Below are positions 15,854 to 23,586 of a stretch of DNA of 54,969 nucleotides, piece by piece. This DNA is from Pseudomonadota bacterium (GTDB taxonomy: Bacteria; Pseudomonadota; Gammaproteobacteria; Burkholderiales; Rhodocyclaceae), in NCBI GenBank assembly GCA_026399515.1, contig JAPLQT010000081.1, positions 3,704 to 58,672 on the forward strand, in the 5' to 3' direction. The notes below the pieces were generated by a model. That model was given only the letters and a program-made list of their open reading frames with translations, ran no database searches and was not told the origin of the DNA. Each line of letters starts with the position of its first letter. Position 1 is the stretch's first letter. The translations under genes and the position numbers were made by a program.

Positions 15854-17112
15854 GGGAGCCGAGCGCCAAGTATCTGGCGCGGGCGGCTTACAAGCAAACC
15901 GAGGTAGGGGTGATTCCCGAGGAGTGGAAGGCCGAAAAGCTCGGTGAACATGCGACCTTCAGAACTGGTCCATTCGGGAGCGCACTGCACCAGTCGGATT
16001 ACGTTGATGGAGGTGTGCCCGTCATCAATCCCATGCAGCTCATAGATGGAAAGATCGTACCTACGCCGTCTATGAGTATCTCCGAGGTAACGGCTCGGAG
16101 GCTTTCTGATTTTCGTCTCGTTGAAAACGAAATCGTTATTGGTCGCCGGGGCGACATGGGGCGATGCGCTGTAGTGCAGCCGGCGCATAGCGGTTGGTTA
16201 TGCGGAACTGGCTCGATGATCATCCGCTGTAAAGGTTCCCTTAACGCGAGCTTCGCTCAACGGGTTCTTTCAAGCCCCCAAGTCATTGCCGAGATTGAGA
16301 ACACATCAGTTGGTACGACGATGATCAATCTCAACCAGGGGACATTACGCGACCTTCTGATTCCAACGCCATCTTCCGTCACCGAACAACAAGCCATCGC
16401 CAAAGCCCTGAGCGATGCGGATGCGCTGATCGAAGCGCTGGAACAGTTCCTCGCCAAGAAGCGCCAGATCAAGCAAGGCGCGACGCAGGAACTGCTCACC
16501 GGCCAACGGCGTCTGCCGGGGTTCGCGGGGGAGTGGGAGGTGAAGCGACTGGGATCTATTGCCGAGATGAGCAGTGGAGGTACCCCAACATCGTCAAATT
16601 CCGCTTTTTACGACGGCCCCATACGGTGGGTTGCAATCGCAGATATTACGAAGGCGGGAAAGTACATTGAGGCGACTGAGCGGAATTTGTCGGAGGATGG
16701 TCTTGCGAATTGCGCTGCAAAAATGTTTCCCATTGGTACCGTTCTTTACGCAATGTATGCATCGCTTGGCGAGTGCAGCATTGCTAAGGTTCCTTTGTCG
16801 TCAAGCCAGGCCATTCTGGGTATTCAGGCTAAGGCCGCTCTGAGCAGCGAATTCCTGTATTACTTCTTGCAATCAATCAAGCCGCAAGTCAGAGGCATGG
16901 GACAGCAAGGAACGCAAGCAAATCTGAACAAGGGCATGGTCCAGGATTTTCAACTCAGGCTTCCGCCAATCGACGAGCAATCCGCCATCGTCACCGTCCT
17001 CTCCGACATGGACGCCGACATCGCCGCCCTCGAAGCCAAGCTCGCCAAGGCCCGCCAGCTCAAACAAGGTATGATGACGGAATTATTGACGGGGAGAATC
17101 CGCCTGGTATGA
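15844..17112 (+). CDS. hsdS: Type I restriction-modification system, specificity subunit HsdS
   Basis: The 422-residue protein has two target-recognition domains. The first, about 25-170, begins IPEEWKAEKLGEHATFRTGPFGSAL; the second, about 225-380, begins EWEVKRLGSIAEMSSGGTPT. Each is followed by a conserved helix: EQQAIAKALSDADALIEALE with AKKRQIKQGATQELLTGQRR, and EQSAIVTVLSDMDADIAALE with AKARQLKQGMMTELLTGRIR. This two-fold repeat is diagnostic of HsdS and implies a bipartite recognition site, one half per domain. The two domains have lower GC than the rest of the operon, as is common for recombining specificity domains. The recognised sequence cannot be predicted. Confidence 0.95.
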   Translation: MEVREPSAKYLARAAYKQTEVGVIPEEWKAEKLGEHATFRTGPFGSALHQSDYVDGGVPVINPMQLIDGKIVPTPSMSISEVTARRLSDFRLVENEIVIGRRGDMGRCAVVQPAHSGWLCGTGSMIIRCKGSLNASFAQRVLSSPQVIAEIENTSVGTTMINLNQGTLRDLLIPTPSSVTEQQAIAKALSDADALIEALEQFLAKKRQIKQGATQELLTGQRRLPGFAGEWEVKRLGSIAEMSSGGTPTSSNSAFYDGPIRWVAIADITKAGKYIEATERNLSEDGLANCAAKMFPIGTVLYAMYASLGECSIAKVPLSSSQAILGIQAKAALSSEFLYYFLQSIKPQVRGMGQQGTQANLNKGMVQDFQLRLPPIDEQSAIVTVLSDMDADIAALEAKLAKARQLKQGMMTELLTGRIRLV

Positions 17113-17154
17113 AACACGGGCTTCGGTCGTGGCACATGGGCGCGCATGCCGACA

Positions 17155-17238
17155 GGGTGCTCTGCTGCGCTCCATGTCCCCCGTCGGCTGCCTGGACGGC
17201 AGCCTCCTCCTCCTTGACTTACGCGCAGCAGAGCACCC
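17155..17238 (+). repeat. Structured inverted-repeat motif, copy A
   Basis: A perfect 16-bp stem (17155-17170 with 17223-17238) encloses a second perfect hairpin, GGCTGCC-TGGAC-GGCAGCC (17186-17204). Between the stems are the C-rich strand TGTCCCCCG and the pyrimidine strand CCTCCTCCTCC followed by TTGACTTAC. The same order of single-stranded motifs occurs on the opposite strand in copy B (17295-17396) with different stem sequences. Conserved loops with changed stems point to a selected secondary structure, either RNA or a repeat family. Confidence 0.75.
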
Positions 17239-17294
17239 CACCGGCCCGTGGAAACGCCGTAGCTGCTCGGTGCCTCGGCTTCGGAAGCGCCAAG

Positions 17295-17396
17295 CCAAGG
17301 GTTGCGGGGGGGCGTCGCCGCGCAGGTAAAGGAGGAGGACTGGGCGCAGCCCAGTCCGGGGGACACGAAGCGGCGGTGACCCCCCGCAACCCTTGG
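17295..17396 (-). repeat. Structured inverted-repeat motif, copy B (opposite orientation)
   Basis: The outer arms 17295-17311 and 17380-17396 pair perfectly over 17 bp. With one mismatch and two G-U pairs the helix continues to 17321/17370, about 27 pairs. Inside is a perfect 9-bp hairpin with a 3-nt loop, GGACTGGGC-GCA-GCCCAGTCC (17337-17357). On the minus strand the loops read TGTCCCCCG, then CTCCTCCTTTACCT and GCGC, matching copy A. The right arm ends 47 bp before the start of the next gene, so the structure could affect its expression. Confidence 0.75.
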
Positions 17397-17443
17397 CGGT
17401 TACCAGCCTCGCGGATGCGATTGAGGGCAGTGGAAGGACTGCC

Positions 17444-18826
17444 ATGAAAGAGCATCAGCAGGTCGAGTGGAAGGAGTCCTGGCGGGACGAATACCTCAAA
17501 TGGATTTGCGGCTTCGCCAACGCCAACGGCGGCCTGCTGGTGATCGGCCGCAACGACCAGGGCGCGCCGGTCGGCGTCAAGGACGCCAGGAAGCTGCTGG
17601 AAGACCTGCCCAACAAGGTGCGCGACGTTCTCGGCATCATGGTTGACGTAAGCCTGCGCCGGGAGAAGGGCAAGGATCTGATCGAAATTCGCGTCGAGCC
17701 CTATCCCAGCCCGATCAGCTACAAGGGCGAATACCACTACCGCAGCGGCAGCACGAAGCAGGAGCTGAAGGGCGCGGCCCTGAGCCGCTTCCTACTGAAG
17801 AAGCAGGGCCTGCATTGGGATGGCGTACCCCTGCCGGGCCTGTCGCCCGCCGACTGCAACGCTGCGTCGCTGCAATGGTTCCGCGACAAGGCCGCCCTGA
17901 GTGGCCGCCTGGATGAGGCGGTGCTCGGCGACGGTGATACTGCGTTGCTTGCCAGCCTGCAACTGGAGGAAGGCGAGTATCTGAAGCGCGCCGCCGCGCT
18001 GCTGTTCGGTAAGGAGCCGGAACGTTTTGTCACGGGGGCCTGGATCAAGATCGGTTTCTTCCGCACGGACGACGATCTGCGCTATCAGGACGAAATCCAC
18101 GGCGACCTGTTCGCCCAAGTGGAGAAGACCCTGGAGCTTCTGTACACCAAGTACCTGAAGGCCCATATCAGCTACCGGGGGATACAGCGGCTGGAGGCCT
18201 TTCTTTTCCCGCGCCAGGCCTTGCGCGAGGCACTTCTCAATGCGGTGATCCACAAGGACTACGCCAGCGCCGTGCCGATTCAGATCAGCGTGTATGAGCA
18301 TCAGGTTGTGCTGTGGAATGCCGGCCACATGCCCGAGGGCTGGACCCTGGAGCGCCTGCTCGGCAAGCATCCCTCCATGCCGGCCAACCCCTTGCTGGCC
18401 AACGCCTTCTTCCGGGCGGGCTATATGGAGTCCTGGGGGCGCGGCATCGAGAAGATGCAGCGAGAATGCCGGGCGCATGGCGCGCCGGCGCCGGTCTTCG
18501 ATTTCGACATGTCCGGCCTGATGCTGACCTTCAAGGCCGATCCGGCGCAGCTTGCGGCGGCGCTTGGGGGAGATAAGGTCGGAGATAAGGTCGGAGATAA
18601 GGTCGGAGAAGACGCCGGTATAAACGCCGGTGAAAAACTGACCGACAACCAGCGCCAACTCCTGGCGCTGCTGAGCCAGGACGAGCGCCTGTCAGCGCGG
18701 GAACTGGCCGAGCGGATTGGCATTTCTGCCCGCAAGGTCGAGGAAAACCTGGCCAAGCTGAAGGCGCTGGGGCGCTTGCGCCGTATCGGTTCCGCCAAAG
18801 GCGGTCATTGGGAGGTGTCGAAATGA
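17444..18826 (+). CDS. AlbA_2-domain ATP-binding protein with C-terminal winged helix, inside the restriction operon
   Basis: The 460-residue protein resembles the AlbA_2 plus GHKL-ATPase-like regulators once annotated as transcriptional regulators or RecG-like helicases. An N-terminal AlbA_2 (Schlafen-like) DNA/RNA-binding domain (VEWKESWRDEYLKWICGFAN, GGLLVIGRNDQGAPVGV) is followed near residue 260 by ALREALLNAVIHKDY, the N-box-like motif, and GRGIEKMQRECRAHG. A linker of GDKV repeats leads to a winged helix (RQLLALLSQDERLSARELAE, RIGISARKVEENLAKLKALG). ATG 17444 follows GGAAGGA; a TTG 17 codons upstream is unsupported. Its 3' end overlaps hsdR by 4 bp, so it is co-expressed and may regulate the system or take part in defence. 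Confidence 0.85.
   Translation: MKEHQQVEWKESWRDEYLKWICGFANANGGLLVIGRNDQGAPVGVKDARKLLEDLPNKVRDVLGIMVDVSLRREKGKDLIEIRVEPYPSPISYKGEYHYRSGSTKQELKGAALSRFLLKKQGLHWDGVPLPGLSPADCNAASLQWFRDKAALSGRLDEAVLGDGDTALLASLQLEEGEYLKRAAALLFGKEPERFVTGAWIKIGFFRTDDDLRYQDEIHGDLFAQVEKTLELLYTKYLKAHISYRGIQRLEAFLFPRQALREALLNAVIHKDYASAVPIQISVYEHQVVLWNAGHMPEGWTLERLLGKHPSMPANPLLANAFFRAGYMESWGRGIEKMQRECRAHGAPAPVFDFDMSGLMLTFKADPAQLAAALGGDKVGDKVGDKVGEDAGINAGEKLTDNQRQLLALLSQDERLSARELAERIGISARKVEENLAKLKALGRLRRIGSAKGGHWEVSK
18569..18604 (+). repeat. Three 12-bp tandem repeats coding a GDKV linker
   Basis: GGAGATAAGGTC occurs three times without change (18569-18580, 18581-18592, 18593-18604), and a partial fourth copy starts at 18605. 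The unit length is a multiple of three, so slippage changes linker length without shifting frame. It separates the ATPase-like part from the winged helix. Confidence 0.9.
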
Positions 18827-21800
18827 CGAACATCGGCCAGCCCGAGCGGGCGACGCAGAACCGCGTCATCGCCCTTTTCCGTGACGAATTGGGTTATCGC
18901 TTCCTCGGCGACTGGAGCGATCGGCCGAACAACGGCAACATCGAAGAGGGGTTGCTGACGGATTATCTGTGCGGCGCCGGCTACTCGACTGCCCAGATCG
19001 GCCGCGCCCTGGACGTGCTGCATCGGGAGGCCGACCACCACGGCCGCATCCTCTATGCCAACAACGAGGCGGTCTACGGCCTGCTGCGCTATGGCGTCCA
19101 GGTCAAGACCGAGGCCGGCCAAGTCACCGACACCATTAACCTCATCAACTGGCGCGAGCCGGAGAAGAACGACTTCGCCCTGGCCGAGGAAGTGACGCTC
19201 AAGGGAGGTTACACAAATGCGCACGAACGCCGGCCGGACATCGTGCTCTACATCAACGGCATCGCCGTCGGCGTGCTGGAACTGAAGAACAGCCGAGTGA
19301 CCATCGGCGACGGCATCCGCCAGAACCTTTCCAACCAGCGGCCGGAGTTCAACGAGTGGTTCTTCAGCACCATCCAGTTGGTCTTCGCCGGCAACGATTC
19401 CGAAGGCTTGCAGTACGGCACCATCGACACCCAGGAGAAGTACTTCCTGAAGTGGAAGGAAGACGAGGCCGACAACAGCCGCTTCAAGCTGGACAAGTAC
19501 CTGCTCAAGATGTGCGAGAAGGGCCGGCTGATCGAGTTGCTGCGCGACTTCGTGCTCTTCGATGGCGGCATCAAGAAGCTGCCCCGGACGCACCAGTACT
19601 TCGGTGTCAAGGCCGCCCAGGAATATGTGCGGCAGAAGAAGGGCGGCATCATCTGGCACACCCAGGGCGCGGGCAAGAGCATCCTCATGGTGCTGTTGGC
19701 GAAATGGATCCTCGAAAACAATCCCCACGGCCGGGTGGCGATCATTACCGACCGGGACGAACTGGACAAGCAGATCGAAGGGGTGTTCACCGAGGCCGGC
19801 GAATCCATCTGCCGCACCAGCAGCGGCCGCGACCTGATGCGGCAACTGGGCCAGACCAAGCCCCGCCTGCTCTGCTCCCTGGTGCACAAGTTCGGCCTCG
19901 ACGCCCGGGGCAAACGGGACCAGGCCTTCGAAGATTTCATCAAGGAGTTGGAAGCCCAGCCCAGCGCCACCGAGGGCGAGGTGTTCGTGTTCGTGGACGA
20001 ATGCCACCGTACCCAGAGCGGCCGGCTCCATCGCGTAATGAAGGCCATGATGCCCAACGCGGTGTTCATCGGCTTTACCGGCACGCCGCTATTGAAGGCG
20101 GACAAGGCCACCAGCCTGGAGGTGTTCGGCGGCTACATCCACACCTACAAGTTCAGCGAAGCCGTCGAGGACGGCGTGGTCCTGGACCTGGTGTACGAAG
20201 CCCGCGACATCGACCAGAAGCTGGGCTCCACCGACCAGATCGACCAGTGGTTCGAGACCAAGACCCGCGGCCTCAACGACTGGCAGAAGGACGAGCTGAA
20301 GAAGCAGTGGGGCACGATGCAGCACGTGCTCAGCTCGAAGGCCAGGATGGACCGGGTGGTGGCCGACATCATCTTCGATTTCGCCACCAAGCCGCGGCTT
20401 TCCAGCGAGCGCGGCAACGCCCTCTTGATCGCCTCCAGCATCCACGAGGCCTGCAAGTATTTTTCATTGTTCCAGAAGACTGTCTTCAAGGGTTGCTGCG
20501 CCGTCGTCACCTCCTACAATCCGCAGGCCCGGGACGTGACCCTGGAGGAGATCGGCGCCAATACGGAGACCGACAAGCAGTTCATCTACAACACCTACAC
20601 GGAACTGCTGAAGGACGTCGAGTCCAACCCCGGCTCGAACAAGACCGAGACCTACGAGGAAAAGGTGAAGGCCCTGTTCGTCAAGGAGCCGGCCCACATG
20701 AAGCTCCTGATCGTGGTGGACAAACTGCTCACCGGCTTCGACGCGCCGCCTTGCACCTATCTCTACATCGACAAGTCCATGCAGGACCACGGCCTGTTCC
20801 AGGCCATCTGCCGCACTAACCGCCTCGACGGCGAAGACAAGGACTTCGGCTACATCGTCGACTACAAGGACCTGTTCAAGAAGGTCGAGAACGCCATTGC
20901 CGTCTATACGTCGGAGCTGGATCACAGCGCACCCGGCGCCGACCCTGAGATCCTGGTGAAGGACCGCCTGAAACTGGGCCGCGAGCGGCTGGACGAAGCC
21001 ATCGAGGCCCTGGCCCTGCTGTGCGAGCCGGTGGAGCCGCCCAAGGGCGAGCTGGAGCACATCCACTACTTCTGCGGCAACACCGAGATCGCGTCCGACC
21101 TGGAAGAACGCGAGCCCCATCGCGCAGCGCTCTACAAGGGCGTGGTGGCATTGATCCGCGCCTACGCCAACATCGCCGACGAACTGGAAGCGGCGGGCTA
21201 CAGCCCGGCCGACATCGACCGCATCAAGACCCAGCAGAAACGCTACCTCGATTTGCGCGAGATCGTCCGCAAGGCCGCTGGCGAGACCCTCGACCTCAAG
21301 CCCTACGAGGCCGATATGCGCCACCTGATCGACACCTATATCGAGGCTTCGGCGCCGCGCAAGATTTCCCCCTTCGACAACATCGGCCTGCTCGACCTGA
21401 TCGTCAAGACCGGCATCGCTGCCGCCATCGCCAGCCAACTGGGCGGACTGAAAGGCAACAAGGACGCGATTGCGGAGAGTATCGAGAACAACGTCCGCAG
21501 CAAGATCATCAAGGAACATCTGACCGACCCGGCCTACTACGAGAAGATGTCGGCCCTGCTCGACGAGATCATCCGGCTGCGCAAGGAAAAGGCCATCGAG
21601 TACGAGGAATACCTCAAGCGCATTGCCGTCCTGGCGGCGGATGTCCAGGCCGGCAAGGCGGCGGACGCGCCCGAACAACTGAACACCCCGGGCAAGCTGG
21701 CGCTCTACAACAACCTGAAGGGCCACGTGGCGGCTCGGAAGGCCAAGGAGCCCGACGCGCAATACGGCGACAAGGATGCCGTGCTCGATCTGGCCCTGTG

Positions 21801-21954
21801 CATCGATGAGGCGGTGAAGCAGAAACGCCCTGATGGCTGGCGCGGCGTGCTGGCGAAAGAGCAACTGGTGAAGCAGGCGCTCTACGAGGTGTTGAAGGAC
21901 ATCGACGAAGTGAATCGCCTCTTCCCCATCATCTTCGCCCAGCGGGAGTACTGA
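18823..21954 (+). CDS. hsdR: Type I restriction-modification system, endonuclease/translocase subunit HsdR
   Basis: The 1043-residue protein is a full-length HsdR. The N-terminal nuclease domain carries RRPDIVLYINGIAVGVLELKNS (the D and ExK catalytic residues near 150). The motor follows: Walker A WHTQGAGKSILMVLL near 280, the DEAD-like box VFVDECHRTQSG near 391, GFTGTPLL, and motif VI-like FQAICRTNRLDGEDKDFGYI. ATG 18823 overlaps the preceding stop (ATGA). HsdR translocates DNA on the HsdM-HsdS complex and cuts unmethylated DNA at a distance. No frameshift is seen, so the system should be active. Confidence 0.95.
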   Translation: MTNIGQPERATQNRVIALFRDELGYRFLGDWSDRPNNGNIEEGLLTDYLCGAGYSTAQIGRALDVLHREADHHGRILYANNEAVYGLLRYGVQVKTEAGQVTDTINLINWREPEKNDFALAEEVTLKGGYTNAHERRPDIVLYINGIAVGVLELKNSRVTIGDGIRQNLSNQRPEFNEWFFSTIQLVFAGNDSEGLQYGTIDTQEKYFLKWKEDEADNSRFKLDKYLLKMCEKGRLIELLRDFVLFDGGIKKLPRTHQYFGVKAAQEYVRQKKGGIIWHTQGAGKSILMVLLAKWILENNPHGRVAIITDRDELDKQIEGVFTEAGESICRTSSGRDLMRQLGQTKPRLLCSLVHKFGLDARGKRDQAFEDFIKELEAQPSATEGEVFVFVDECHRTQSGRLHRVMKAMMPNAVFIGFTGTPLLKADKATSLEVFGGYIHTYKFSEAVEDGVVLDLVYEARDIDQKLGSTDQIDQWFETKTRGLNDWQKDELKKQWGTMQHVLSSKARMDRVVADIIFDFATKPRLSSERGNALLIASSIHEACKYFSLFQKTVFKGCCAVVTSYNPQARDVTLEEIGANTETDKQFIYNTYTELLKDVESNPGSNKTETYEEKVKALFVKEPAHMKLLIVVDKLLTGFDAPPCTYLYIDKSMQDHGLFQAICRTNRLDGEDKDFGYIVDYKDLFKKVENAIAVYTSELDHSAPGADPEILVKDRLKLGRERLDEAIEALALLCEPVEPPKGELEHIHYFCGNTEIASDLEEREPHRAALYKGVVALIRAYANIADELEAAGYSPADIDRIKTQQKRYLDLREIVRKAAGETLDLKPYEADMRHLIDTYIEASAPRKISPFDNIGLLDLIVKTGIAAAIASQLGGLKGNKDAIAESIENNVRSKIIKEHLTDPAYYEKMSALLDEIIRLRKEKAIEYEEYLKRIAVLAADVQAGKAADAPEQLNTPGKLALYNNLKGHVAARKAKEPDAQYGDKDAVLDLALCIDEAVKQKRPDGWRGVLAKEQLVKQALYEVLKDIDEVNRLFPIIFAQREY

Positions 21955-22670
21955 TGGTGGTGCGGATCGATCTGGGCGAGTTGCGGATCGAGGTGCTGAG
22001 GAAGGACATCAAGAACCTGCACCTTTCCGTCCTGCCGCCCCATGGCAAGGTGCGCATTGCCGCCCCGCAGAATATGAACCTGGACACGATCCGCGTTTTT
22101 ACGATTTCCAAACTCGCCTGGATCAGAAGCCAGCAGCGCAAGATGCAAACCCAGGAGCGCGAAGCTCCGCGGGAATATCTCGACCGCGAGAGCCACTACG
22201 TCTGGGGCCGGCGCTACCTGCTGAAGCGGATCGAAATGGATGCCGCGCCGCTGATCGAACTCAAGCACAGCCGGCTAGTATTGCGGGTACGGCCCGGTAC
22301 CGATGGGGCACGCAGCCAGGAGATTCTGGAAGCTTGGTATCGCGACCAGATCCGTGTCGCCGTGCCCGACCTAATCGCCAACTGGGAACCGGTCATCGGG
22401 GTAAAGGTGGGACGTATCTTCGTCCAACGCATGAAGACACGGTGGGGAAGTTGCAATCCAGCGACTCGATCCATCCGGCTCAACACCGACCTCGCCAAGA
22501 AGCCGCCGGAATGCCTGGAGTACATCCTGGTGCACGAGATGGCGCACCTCATCGAGCCCACCCACAATGCCAGGTTTGTGGCCCTGATGGAGGTCTTGCT
22601 ACCGGCGTCGCAGAACCTGAGGAAGAGGTTAAACGAGTTGCCGGTGAGGCATGAGGAGTGGGGGTACTAG
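21954..22670 (+). CDS. YgjP-like (DUF45/M48) zinc metallopeptidase
   Basis: The 238-residue protein has the zinc motif HEMAHLIEPTHNARF near residue 193 (HExxH plus a downstream His). The preceding MKTRWGSCNPATRSIRLNTD is a DUF45 hallmark. The start ATG 21954 overlaps the hsdR stop (TGATG), placing it in the same operon. DUF45 peptidases are recurrent neighbours of Type I restriction genes; their substrate is unknown. Removal or processing of restriction subunits to avoid self-damage is an inference. A 6-bp inverted repeat (GACGAC/GTCGTC, 22682-22700) follows the stop and may end transcription. Confidence 0.9.
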   Translation: MVVRIDLGELRIEVLRKDIKNLHLSVLPPHGKVRIAAPQNMNLDTIRVFTISKLAWIRSQQRKMQTQEREAPREYLDRESHYVWGRRYLLKRIEMDAAPLIELKHSRLVLRVRPGTDGARSQEILEAWYRDQIRVAVPDLIANWEPVIGVKVGRIFVQRMKTRWGSCNPATRSIRLNTDLAKKPPECLEYILVHEMAHLIEPTHNARFVALMEVLLPASQNLRKRLNELPVRHEEWGY

Positions 22671-23204
22671 GTTGCTTGCGTGACGACTTCTTGTGTCGTC
22701 AATTGGCGGTCGGTGGCTCCTAATCGGCCTTATGGAAAGCTTTGCATAAGGCTGGGGTACGTCCGTAGACCGTTCGGCAGGTTTCAGAGCGAAGCGGCTC
22801 TTTGAAGATCAGCTGTTGGGAGAGGTCGAGTTTCCGCTCCTGGCCGAACTCGGACTGATGTCCAATATTCCATGGACATTTTGCATTGCAGAACGCAAAA
22901 TCAATCATGGAATACGGATACCAAAATATCTTCGCAGAAACCGACATCGCTCAGGGCCGCCCGTTAGCATTTTTGCACCAAGGGATGATGTTCTGTATGT
23001 GCGCATGCAAACGCAAGTGGATTTAGACGATGACGAAGCGTCCGTGTTGTTTGATGACGTGCTGATTCAACGGCGGCACAATGCGCTACAGGGGGCTCGG
23101 AATCGCATATTTTCTACCTTCCTTGGAATCAGATTCGGCACCAATGCGACGCTACTTTCTTTAGCATAGACGTACCAGCCGACCGATTTTCATAAGGTTT
23201 TCGC
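22671..23204. other. Intergenic region right of the restriction island
   Basis: No gene is supported in these 534 bp. A frame at 22816-23169 (+) and one at 22720-22947 (-) have no family resemblance and poor start context. The region contains a small inverted repeat just after the metallopeptidase gene and the 23-nt operator-like element at 22900-22922. That element is preceded by the dyad TTTTGC-N10-GCAAAA at 22879-22900. It presumably carries the promoter of the cupin operon. Confidence 0.5.
22900..22922 (+). promoter_or_regulatory. Operator-like 23-nt element, right copy
   Basis: The element reads ATCAATCATG followed by GAATACGGATACC, matching the minus strand of 12982-13004 at 21 of 23 bases. 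TGGAATACGGATACCA within it is an imperfect palindrome (6 of 8 paired positions), and TTTTGC-N10-GCAAAA abuts it on the left. It lies 283 bp upstream of the cupin gene. Binding by a GntR- or IclR-type regulator is inferred from the symmetry only. Confidence 0.5.
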
Positions 23205-23558
23205 ATGTCAAAGCTTCTTGTCCCCTTCAACTTCGACCAACTCGGCGAGCCTCGCGAATATCGACCGCCGGCGGATCGTGTCATCGAGGGTGATATCGTA
23301 TGCCGCAGCTGGGATGTCGATAGCGCGAAGGATGGCAAAGTCCGTGCAGGGGTATTCGAGTCCACGGTGGGTGTAAACCACTCCATCAAGGGCGAGACAT
23401 GGGAGTTCTGCCTGATCTTGTCGGGTGTGGTGGAGATTACCGAGCAAGGTCAGCCACCGTTGACCTACCGGGCTGGCGACTGCTTCATCATGAAGCCCGG
23501 CTACATCGGCACGTGGCGCACCATCGAAACCGTGCGCAAGGTATGGGTCACCGCCTGA
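23205..23558 (+). CDS. Cupin domain protein (DUF861/EutQ-like)
   Basis: A 117-residue single-domain cupin. The second beta-barrel motif is visible as GVVEITEQGQPPLTYRAGDC followed by FIMKPGYIGTW, and the first half as KGETWEFCLILSG. The pattern fits the Cupin_3 (DUF861) group, often found beside amino-acid or ureide catabolism genes. Only some of the usual metal-binding His and Glu positions are present, so enzymatic activity is uncertain. It is the first gene of a plus-strand operon and is followed 28 bp later by a PLP enzyme. Confidence 0.85.
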   Translation: MSKLLVPFNFDQLGEPREYRPPADRVIEGDIVCRSWDVDSAKDGKVRAGVFESTVGVNHSIKGETWEFCLILSGVVEITEQGQPPLTYRAGDCFIMKPGYIGTWRTIETVRKVWVTA

Positions 23559-23586
23559 CGAAATGGTTGAAGAGGCCGGATCAAGC

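Noticed and set aside
17155-17396. Retron or integron attC interpretation of the twin motif
   Set aside because: No reverse transcriptase nearby, and no attC core sites (RYYYAAC/GTTRRRY) in the stems.
17109-17447. Frames crossing the hsdS-regulator gap on both strands
   Set aside because: They simply translate the inverted repeats; similar spurious proteins arise from repeats.
20464-21864. Minus-strand frame of 466 codons within hsdR
   Set aside because: Shadow of the hsdR motor domain; low-complexity Val/Leu/Gly composition from antisense codons.
22816-23169. 117-codon plus-strand frame before the cupin
   Set aside because: Spans the operator-like element, has no recognisable domain and unusual composition.
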